The translations under genes and the position numbers were made by a program. From Syntrophaceae bacterium UBA1411 (GTDB lineage: Bacteria; Desulfobacterota; Syntrophia; Syntrophales; Smithellaceae), in contig DBPV01000142.1 of NCBI GenBank assembly GCA_002304995.1, positions 1-8,850 on the forward strand: a DNA stretch of 8,850 nucleotides, in the 5' to 3' direction. Every line of letters starts with the position of its first letter. Position 1 is the stretch's first letter. The notes beneath the pieces are model-generated. The model ran no database searches. It saw nothing but the letters and a program-made list of their open reading frames with translations, and was not told the DNA's origin. Shown in pieces: positions 1 through 6,621 of the stretch.

Positions 1-620
1 TTTTCGCCGATCATCAAAAAGATGCTGAATTTTCTTATCTTCCCCGTGCGGTCCGGTTTAGCGACTTCCGCCGCGGGAACTTCGCGGACGTTAGAAAAGC
101 CGGCCTGCCGGAACATTTCGCCTAAAGCGCTTTTTTCGAATCCAAAATGAAACACACCGCCGTTGTGTTCGTGGAATTGTCCCTCATCCGAGTCCAGGTC
201 GGCGACGCAAAGGCGACCCGGGACTTTCAGCGCCTGAAACAATTCCCCGAGCAGAACCCCGACATGTTCGACATGATGAAAGGTCATGCTGCTGACGATC
301 AGATCGTAGGCGCCGGTGATGCGGCTGCCGGCATCCAGATGTCTTGTGGAAAGATTTGAAAGGCCTTGTTTTGCCGCCTTGGCTTCCAGCACTTCGAGCA
401 TGCCGCGCGAGCTGTCCGTCCCCGTCACGGACCTGACCAGGGGAGCGATTCTCAAAGCCAGAAGACCCGTGCCGCATCCGAAGTCAAGAACATCCATGTC
501 GGGCGCGAGCGCGACCTGCCGGGCTATTGCACCGGCCACGTCCTCCGCCAGTTTCACGCGCGCCGGATGATCGTCCCAGTTTGCCGCTTCCTTGTCGAAA
601 TCTCTCTCCTGCTTTTTCAT
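1..620 (-). CDS. Class I SAM-dependent methyltransferase (3' end beyond window)
   Basis: This frame is open from the ATG at 620 down to base 1, giving 206 residues with no stop, so the C-terminus lies outside the window. The protein is a soluble Rossmann-fold methyltransferase. Motif I is LDFGCGTG (residues 45-52), the SAM-binding glycine loop. The acidic residue after strand 2 falls in TGTDSS (66-71), and YDLIVSSMTFHHVE (105-118) is the motif IV region typical of small-molecule (UbiE/BioC-like) methyltransferases. GRLCVADLD (135-143) is the usual strand after the 'lkpGG' turn. The substrate cannot be read from the sequence. The start is supported by AAGGA 9 bases upstream. The gene follows the permease stop by 28 bases in the same direction and is probably co-transcribed with it. 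Family assignment is firm; function is open. Confidence 0.9.
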   Translation of the reverse strand, partial: MKKQERDFDKEAANWDDHPARVKLAEDVAGAIARQVALAPDMDVLDFGCGTGLLALRIAPLVRSVTGTDSSRGMLEVLEAKAAKQGLSNLSTRHLDAGSRITGAYDLIVSSMTFHHVEHVGVLLGELFQALKVPGRLCVADLDSDEGQFHEHNGGVFHFGFEKSALGEMFRQAGFSNVREVPAAEVAKPDRTGKIRKFSIFLMIGE

Positions 621-648
621 TTATGGATGTCCTTTTTGAAAACGACGG

Positions 649-2359
649 TTAATGTTCAAAATGCAGGATGATCCGGGAGCGGCCGTCTTTTTCCGCCACG
701 GAAAGCGCGTCGGCGTCCTTCCGGATCAGGCGCAGCGCCAGCTGCTCCATCGAAACGTCCGCGTCCACCGAGAGGGGCGCCGCGTAATCTCCGGCAAGCG
801 CAAGCGGCTTTCCGTCGTACTCCAGCGTCAGGTCCAGGTTGAATTCATCAAACATCAATTCCAGACGGACGGGTTTTTCCGCAAGGTTAAGGGCGGCCAG
901 AAGCTCCAGAAGTTCGTTTAGCGCGCGCGTGGCCTGGGCAATGACGGCGGGCCTGGCTCCCCAGAGGGCGCCCTGCTTCTCCAGCAGATCCGCGATATCG
1001 TCGTAGGTGGTTTTTCCCGGCTCCACGTCGCGGCTGGTCTTTCGCTTGAGTCCGATTTGAAAAAGGATCGTAAGCCCGACGGCCAGCAGCGTGGAAAGGT
1101 AAAGCGACGAGCCGAAGATCGGCCGCAGCCAGACAATGCCGATCTGACTGTAGGCGTCCAGCAGCGCCGTGACGCTCAGGCCGAAGATCATCGCAATGCC
1201 CAAAATAAAGATTTTCCGGGGGTCCATCATCCGCGACATCATAATCTGGAGACCGGTGAAAATAATAAAGCAGACGGCGAAAAGCGGCGTCGCTCCCATG
1301 ACGGGCTGCGGCATCACGACAAAGATTTCGGCAAAGCGCGGCAGAAAGGCCAGAAGAATGAGGATGCCGCCCGTCGTGAAAGCAATCGAACGGCTGGTGG
1401 CGCCCGTTCCCAGCGACAAGCCGATGTTGCTGGAGGCCGTGGACTGTCCCATGCCTCCCAGAAGGCCGCTGAGGCTGACGCTGAGGCCGTCCGCCAGGAG
1501 GCCTTTTTTGATGTTGGGCATGTCGGGCCGCTTCCAGTCCGCATCGTTGATTTTCTGGCAGGTCGTCAGGTTCCCGATCGTCTTCACCGACGTGCAGAGG
1601 CTCGCGATCAGAAAGGGCAGGATCAGCGAAGCGTCGAAAGACCAGCTGAGCTGCGAAAAATCGGGCGCGGCCAGAAGAGGCTTGTCCAGAATCTGACCGA
1701 GGTGCGCCGCGGGCAAGAGGCCCGTCGCGAAGGAGACGATATACCCCGTCGCCATGCCGATGATGACGGAAAACAGGCGGAGCTTGCCCCGGCTCCACAC
1801 CGTGATCGCCACCATGGTTCCCAGGGTGACGAGGGAAACGGCCAGGACCTCCGGATTGATCCTGCCGCCTTCGCCGGCAAGGCCCAGAAAATTCCGCGTT
1901 GCCACCGGGATCACCGATATTCCGACCATCGTCACCACCAGCCCCATGACTTCGGGCGTAAAGATCCGGCGCAGACGGTGGACGACGCGCGACAGGAGCA
2001 TTTCGAAGACGCCGCCAAGCGCGGTCATACCCAGCACCAGCGGCAGACCGCCGATTTTCGCCGCCATCACGGACGCGGAGATATACGCGGGTTCGCAGAC
2101 GGAAGGCGCGAAATATCCCGACGCCTTTTCGATTGAGAGCCTGAAGGATGACGGCAATGCCGCCGGCCAGAAGCGACATGCTGATAAAGAAGCCCGCCTG
2201 GGCGGCCGACGCGCCCATGCCCTGGAGGACGATGATGGCGAAGATCAGGGCCGTCGTGACATGAAAACTGTGCTGCAGGCCGAGGAGCAGACGAATGGGG
2301 AGCGGCACGGCATCGTCCAGTCCATAAATCAGGTTGGCGGGTTTGCGTTTCTCGGCCAT
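649..2359 (-). pseudogene. NCS2/SLC23-type permease, frameshifted, with C-terminal soluble extension
   Basis: This is a nucleobase:cation symporter-2 family inner-membrane permease (xanthine/uracil/ascorbate type) split over two frames. The N-terminal frame starts at ATG 2359 (GGAG 5 bases upstream) and encodes YGLDDAVPLPIRLLLGLQH, the TM1 region with the family Gln-His pair, for about 80 codons. The rest continues one base over, from near 2118 to TAA 649, starting GYFAPSVCEPAYISAS. A +1 shift between about 2118 and 2130 restores one protein of about 570 residues. The second frame carries hydrophobic segments and the NCS2 signature GQSTASSNIGL followed by TGATSR. The TM8 motif, normally E-x-I-G-D, reads KTIGN here. 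After the last membrane segment about 130 soluble residues follow, whereas ordinary NCS2 proteins of 430-480 residues stop near there. The frameshift may be real gene decay, an assembly error, or (less likely) programmed. Substrate is unknown. Confidence 0.85.
652..1047 (-). other. Soluble C-terminal extension of the permease, GHKL/anti-sigma-like (tentative)
   Basis: This is the segment of the permease coding region after the final membrane helix, about 130 residues beginning RKTSRDVEPGKTTYDDIADL. It reads as a helix containing ATRALNELLELL, then strand pairs (PVRLELMFDEF, LDLTLEYDGKPL), then a helix SMEQLALRLIRK and a final strand SRIILHF. That order resembles the HATPase_c fold of SpoIIAB/RsbW-type anti-sigma kinases: the N-box helix, the 'v.v.f....l.v.v.D.G' strands, the 'G.gL.li' helix and a last strand. 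The N-box Asn and the G-box glycines are not evident, so ATP binding is doubtful. The resemblance is judged by eye from secondary structure. A STAS-like or unrelated fold remains possible. Confidence 0.4.
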
Positions 2360-2506
2360 CGGTTCTCCGGGTCAGGCGTTTCTTTCTCCAGAATGCTTAT
2401 CCCTCTTAACAGGTTGACGCGGCGCTGTAAAACGTTTTCGCGGCGCGGCAGCGATGCGGCTTTGCTCCCGGCCAAGGCGGTCTTGCTCTCCCGGCGGCGG
2501 TTATTT
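2360..2506 (-). other. recQ-permease intergenic gap with small palindrome
   Basis: This 147-base stretch separates the recQ stop from the permease start. It holds a 10-base perfect palindrome AAAACGTTTT at 2429-2438, flanked by two direct copies of CGCGGCGC (2418-2425 and 2439-2446, plus strand). On the minus strand TTTACA (2431-2426) could serve as a -35 box, with a poor TTAAGA 16 bases later, so a separate weak permease promoter is possible but unproven. No clear hairpin followed by a T-run, and no convincing small gene, was seen. Confidence 0.3.
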
Positions 2507-4303
2507 TCACGATTCTTCTTTGCCGTGGCGCCGGATCGCATCCAGGAAGGCTTTGCCGTAGCGCGCCAGCTTGTGTTCGCCGACGCCGCTGACGCTCAGC
2601 AAGTCGGCTTCGTCCCGCGGGCGGGCTTCGGCCATTTCCAGGAGCGTCCGGTCGGAAAAGACCACATACGCCGGCACATTGAGCTTGTCGGCCAGTTCCC
2701 GGCGCAAAGCGCGCAGGCGCTCGAACAGGCCGTCGGCGCCAAGCGTCTTTGCCTTCGCGGGCGCGGCAATCGTGTCCAGCTTCTTTTCCATTTCGGCGGG
2801 CCGGGTCAGCATGACGGTCGTTTCCGCCTTCAGGATCTTCCGGCTGAGGTCGTTGAGTTTCAGGGCCGAGCCCTCGTCGTAGGCGATATCCACGCATCCC
2901 ATGTTCAGGAGCTGAAAAATGTACTCCGCCCATATGCCGTACGGAATATCGCGCCCCGCGCCGAAGGTCTTGATCCGGTCGTATCCGCTTTCCCGCAGCG
3001 AGGCGCTGTGCGAACCGCGCAATATTTGAATCAGCGTGCTCATGGTGATGTTTTCTCCGGTGCGGTACACGGCTGAGAGCGCCTTCTGGGCGATGACCGT
3101 TCCGTCGAATTTCTGCGGCGGATTTTTGCAGACGTCGCAGTTGCCGCAATCGCCCCGCGGTTCTTCGTTGAAGTAGCTGAGCAGCATGCGGCGCCGGCAG
3201 ATGTCCGCTTCGGCGTAGCGCTTCATGCGGTCGAGCTTCGCCAAAAGCAGCTCCTGTCTTTCGGGCGCCGCGTCCCGGATCATGTCGTGGTGGGTCTTCA
3301 CGTCGGCATAACTGTAAAAAAGCACCGTATCGGCGGGGGCGCCGTCGCGGCCGGCCCGGCCGATTTCCTGGTAGTAGCTTTCGATGTTCTTGGGCAGGCT
3401 GTAATGAACGATCCAGCGGATGTTGGATTTGTCGATGCCCAGCCCGAACGCGATGGTGGCGCAGATGATCTGAAGCTTGTCGCGGATGAACGCTTCCTGG
3501 ACCTTGCTGCGCTCGTCATTTTCCATGCCGGCGTGATAATGCGCCGCCCGGAAACCGCGGGCCGTAAGCCGCGCCGCCACGTTTTCCGTCGTCTTGCGGC
3601 TCAGGCAGTAGATGATGCCCGGCTGCTGCTTTCTTTGGGCCAGGAAGCGCAGAATCTGCTCCAGGCGTTTTTGTCCCGAATAGACCGCAAGGCTTAAGTT
3701 CGGCCGGTCGAACGACGCGATGAACGCGTGCGGCTCGGGAATCGCCAGCTGCCGCAGGATATCCCGGCGGATCACGCGGTCGGCCGTCGCGGTCAGCGCC
3801 AGCAGGGGCACGGAGGGAAACTGTTCCCGCAGAAGACTGAGCTTGAGGTAGTCCGGACGGAAATCATGCCCCCAGGATGAAATGCAGTGCGCCTCGTCCA
3901 CGGCAAAAAGCGTAAGATCCAGCTTGCGCAGAAAACCCGGCGTGCCGGGAGCGGACAGGCGCTCCGGTGAAAGATACAGCAATTTAACGCCGCCCGCGAG
4001 GCACCGGCGATAGACGTCCCTGCTTTCCTCTTCCGTCTGCGTGCTGTTGAGAAACGCCGCGGAAATGCCGTTGGCCTGCAGGCCGTCCACCTGGTCTTTC
4101 ATGAGCGCGATGAGCGGCGATATCACCACCGTGACGCCGCGGGCCATCACGGCGGGAATCTGAAAGCAGACGGATTTTCCTCCGCCGGTGGGCATCAGCA
4201 CCAGCGCCGACTTTCCCGCCCGGACGTGATCGATGATTTCAGCCTGCAGCGGATAAAAACGGTCGTAGCCGAAATATTTTTTCAATGCCTCTTCTTTGGT
4301 CAT
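2507..4303 (-). CDS. recQ: ATP-dependent DNA helicase RecQ
   Basis: This is a 598-residue RecQ, close to the length of the E. coli enzyme, a 3'-5' DNA helicase used in recombination and replication-fork repair. Domains are in the standard order. The first RecA lobe has Walker A PTGGGKS (38-44), the DEAH box (136-139) and the aromatic-rich loop CISSWGHDFRPDY after it, plus TATA (171-174). The second lobe has IAFGLGIDKSNIRW and motif VI QEIGRAGRDG (312-321). The RQC zinc site uses C369, C386, C389 and C392. An HRDC domain lies near residues 515-590, with DEADLLSVSGVGEHKLARYG. The ATG at 4303 gives the canonical N-terminus MTKEEALKKYFGYDRFYPLQ and has a GGAAAA stretch just upstream. The same frame is open further upstream, but that part only overlaps the patatin gene. 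It lies 28 bases after the patatin stop and is probably translated from the same transcript. Confidence 0.97.
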   Translation of the reverse strand: MTKEEALKKYFGYDRFYPLQAEIIDHVRAGKSALVLMPTGGGKSVCFQIPAVMARGVTVVISPLIALMKDQVDGLQANGISAAFLNSTQTEEESRDVYRRCLAGGVKLLYLSPERLSAPGTPGFLRKLDLTLFAVDEAHCISSWGHDFRPDYLKLSLLREQFPSVPLLALTATADRVIRRDILRQLAIPEPHAFIASFDRPNLSLAVYSGQKRLEQILRFLAQRKQQPGIIYCLSRKTTENVAARLTARGFRAAHYHAGMENDERSKVQEAFIRDKLQIICATIAFGLGIDKSNIRWIVHYSLPKNIESYYQEIGRAGRDGAPADTVLFYSYADVKTHHDMIRDAAPERQELLLAKLDRMKRYAEADICRRRMLLSYFNEEPRGDCGNCDVCKNPPQKFDGTVIAQKALSAVYRTGENITMSTLIQILRGSHSASLRESGYDRIKTFGAGRDIPYGIWAEYIFQLLNMGCVDIAYDEGSALKLNDLSRKILKAETTVMLTRPAEMEKKLDTIAAPAKAKTLGADGLFERLRALRRELADKLNVPAYVVFSDRTLLEMAEARPRDEADLLSVSGVGEHKLARYGKAFLDAIRRHGKEES

Positions 4304-4331
4304 CGCATTTTTCCGTTCAAGGACGCGCTTG

Positions 4332-6590
4332 TTAAAACCGCTGGCCCAGGTAGAGATAGATGGAAGAATGGCCGCGCTGGGCCTGGCCGTAAGCCAGATA
4401 GATCGGTCCCAGATAGGATTTGGTGCCGATGAAGACGCTGCCGGCGAGAATGAGCGATTCCAGATTGACGTCGGCCCGCTTGTTCCAGACATTTCCCGTT
4501 TCCGCGGACAGGCCGACGTACAGCGGCATGGTGAGCGCGCCCATGCCGGCCGAACCGATCTCCCGATAGACGAGCAGGCGCGCGAGCCCCGTGTGGCGGC
4601 CGTAAATCTCGTCCACTGAGTATCCCGACAGGTTCAGGAAGCCGCCCAGCGGAAATGTGTCCTGCACCGCCATGTCGTCGTTGTCGAGCGTGGTGCGGAT
4701 ATCGATGGACGGCATGAAGGTGAATTTGCTCCAGGTGAACGCCTTCATCCATTTGAAGGCCAGGGCCTGCACCTCGATGTCCGATCCCAGCATCTTGAGG
4801 TTGTAGTTCCAGGTGATGTACGCGTCGCTGCCGGACAGGGGGAAAACGTAGTTGTCCAGCGTGCTGTAGGCCGCGGAAAGGAAAAAGCTCCCGCGGTTGT
4901 AGGGATCGTCGTCGCTGGTGTGGTTGCCGACCAGCACCTTGACGACGCCGTACTCGCGGCGCAGCCCCGCGCGGATCTCGCCCCAGTTGCCGAACTGTTT
5001 GCCGACGTCGACTCCGATAAAGCCGGACTGGGCGCGGTACTGGGTGGTGATGTCGCCGTCTTCGTTGTACGCGTTGATCTTCCTCACCCGGTAGCCCGCG
5101 TTGGCCGCAACGAAATAGCTGAGCGCGTAATCGATGGGCTGGTAGAACTCCGTATAGATGTGCGGATTTTCGCCGATCCGCGCCTCTGTGCGCCATTCGC
5201 CCGCCCGGCTGTTGATGGCCGTCTTGGTGAACTGCGCGGTGAGCGCGTAGCTGCTCGTTCCCTTGAAGTTGTCTTCCAGCCCCAGGCCGAAGCGGAAATA
5301 ATTCGGCCCCCACGATTTCTCCAGCGGCTCGATGACGATGGCCGATCCCTTGTCTTTTCTCTTGAGGTAGAAGTCCACGCTTTCAAACGTGTCGATGCCG
5401 TAAATCCGGTCGATGTTTTTTTTGAGCTTCTCGAGATTGAGCTTTTCGCCCAGCTTCATGTCCAGTTGCGCCGCAATCAGGCCGGTGGGGAGCGACGTCC
5501 TGTTGGCGACCTCTACGGTTTCGATGGTCGGCGGCTCCTGGTCCTTCCGCCGCTGCTTCTTTAAAAAAGCCAGAAACACCGGCTGCGGCGCCGAAAGGCG
5601 CGCCAGGACAGGCTTCATTTCCTCCGCTTTTTTCCGTCCGGCGGCGACCGCGTCCGCGGCCTTGAAAAAATCGCCGCTCGCGATGTCGCCCAGATCCGGA
5701 CGAACCAGGATGTCCCGGGCGTGCATCGTTCGAATCTGTTCGGCGGTGTTGCGCTGAACCATGATGGTGGTCAACTGTCCCGTGATTTCCACCGAGGTGG
5801 TCAGATGCGCGCGGCCGCTGAGCCCCGTGCTGATATCGACGACGATGACGATATCCGCGCCCATCTGCCGCGCGATATCGATGGGCAGGTTGTTGGCGAC
5901 GCCGCCGTCCACCAGCAGACGGCCGTCGATTTCGACCGGCGCGAAGAGGGCGGGAATCGACATGCTGGCGCGGAGCGCGCGGACCAGTTCTCCCTTGTCC
6001 AGAATGACGGCCTCGCCGGTTTCAATGTCGGTGGCGACGGCCCGGAAGGGAATGTTGAGTTTGTCGAAATCGGTGGTGTCTTCCGTGTGCAGCAAAAGCG
6101 ATTTCAGGATCAGATTCAGATTCTGCCCCTGCAATAGCCCCTTGGGGATGGTGAATCCGCCGTCCTTGTATCCCAGATCGAAGTTGATGAGATAGTCGGC
6201 TGCGTCCCGCTTGCGCCGGAAAGCCAGCTCGTTGGGCGGCGGCCGGTCCCGGAACGCCTGGTTCCATTCCATGCTGGTGACGAGCTTTTCCATTTCCGCA
6301 GGCGACATTCCCGCCGCGTAAAGCCCGCCGACAATCGCGCCCATGCTGGTACCGGAAACGCAGTCAATCGGGATTTTCAGCTCTTCCAGAATCTGGAGGA
6401 CGCCCACGTGCGCCATGCCGCGCGCGCCGCCGCCGCTCAGCACGAGGCCGATGCGCGGGCGGGCCTCCGGAGCGGAAACGTCGGCCCAGGCGCCGGCCGG
6501 AGCAAGTCCGGCCAGCAGAATCAATATTCCCCAAAGCAGGAATCCGGTTTTTTTCCCTTCAGCAACAGCGTGGCGATTCCCCAATGTCAT
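4332..6590 (-). CDS. Patatin-like phospholipase with POTRA and Omp85/BamA-type barrel (PlpD-like, type Vd)
   Basis: This 752-residue protein combines a secreted lipase with its own outer-membrane barrel, as in the type Vd autotransporter PlpD of Pseudomonas aeruginosa. A signal peptide (hydrophobic core about 17-30) ends at AWA, with likely cleavage after A36. The patatin domain (about 45-330) has the oxyanion motif GGGARG (53-58), the nucleophile motif GTSMG with S82, and the catalytic Asp motif DGG (D228). The complete Ser-Asp dyad suggests active phospholipase A/acyl hydrolase activity. A single POTRA-like module follows (about 353-423, IETVEVANRTSLPTG to FESVDFYL), then an aromatic-rich beta-barrel (about 430-752) ending in the outer-membrane signature QRF with terminal Phe. 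The start at 6590 has AAGGA 12 bases upstream, a somewhat long spacing. A TTG at about codon 18 is the alternative but would remove the basic n-region. It sits 31 bases after the DUF3300 stop. Whether the patatin part is released is unknown. Confidence 0.94.
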   Translation of the reverse strand: MTLGNRHAVAEGKKTGFLLWGILILLAGLAPAGAWADVSAPEARPRIGLVLSGGGARGMAHVGVLQILEELKIPIDCVSGTSMGAIVGGLYAAGMSPAEMEKLVTSMEWNQAFRDRPPPNELAFRRKRDAADYLINFDLGYKDGGFTIPKGLLQGQNLNLILKSLLLHTEDTTDFDKLNIPFRAVATDIETGEAVILDKGELVRALRASMSIPALFAPVEIDGRLLVDGGVANNLPIDIARQMGADIVIVVDISTGLSGRAHLTTSVEITGQLTTIMVQRNTAEQIRTMHARDILVRPDLGDIASGDFFKAADAVAAGRKKAEEMKPVLARLSAPQPVFLAFLKKQRRKDQEPPTIETVEVANRTSLPTGLIAAQLDMKLGEKLNLEKLKKNIDRIYGIDTFESVDFYLKRKDKGSAIVIEPLEKSWGPNYFRFGLGLEDNFKGTSSYALTAQFTKTAINSRAGEWRTEARIGENPHIYTEFYQPIDYALSYFVAANAGYRVRKINAYNEDGDITTQYRAQSGFIGVDVGKQFGNWGEIRAGLRREYGVVKVLVGNHTSDDDPYNRGSFFLSAAYSTLDNYVFPLSGSDAYITWNYNLKMLGSDIEVQALAFKWMKAFTWSKFTFMPSIDIRTTLDNDDMAVQDTFPLGGFLNLSGYSVDEIYGRHTGLARLLVYREIGSAGMGALTMPLYVGLSAETGNVWNKRADVNLESLILAGSVFIGTKSYLGPIYLAYGQAQRGHSSIYLYLGQRF

Positions 6591-6621
6591 CGAAGCGCAG
6601 CATCCTTGCAGTTATTTTTTT

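Noticed and set aside
887..2110. Continuation of the permease N-terminal frame past the frameshift
   Set aside because: After about codon 81 the peptide loses all hydrophobic segments and becomes Arg/Pro/Gly/Asp-rich, so it is out-of-frame reading and not a real domain.
1057..2136. A 359-codon plus-strand open frame rich in Arg, Asp, Gln and His
   Set aside because: It is antisense to the conserved membrane part of the permease; its composition is typical of a shadow frame and has no motif.
2329..2541. A 70-codon minus-strand open frame spanning the recQ-permease gap
   Set aside because: It overlaps the end of recQ and the start of the permease in another frame, with no good ribosome site and no recognisable sequence.
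1754..3076. A 440-codon open frame on the plus strand
   Set aside because: It runs antisense to the permease 5' part and the recQ 3' part, shows no recognisable domain, and is explained by GC-rich codon bias opening the complementary frame.
4304..4492. N-terminal extension of RecQ by about 63 codons
   Set aside because: It overlaps the barrel end of the patatin gene, and its peptide is unlike any RecQ N-terminus, while the ATG at 4303 gives the canonical start.
4300..5313. A 337-codon minus-strand open frame inside the patatin gene
   Set aside because: It overlaps the barrel-coding frame, which carries clear outer-membrane features; the alternative peptide is Arg/Gln/Gly-rich and featureless.
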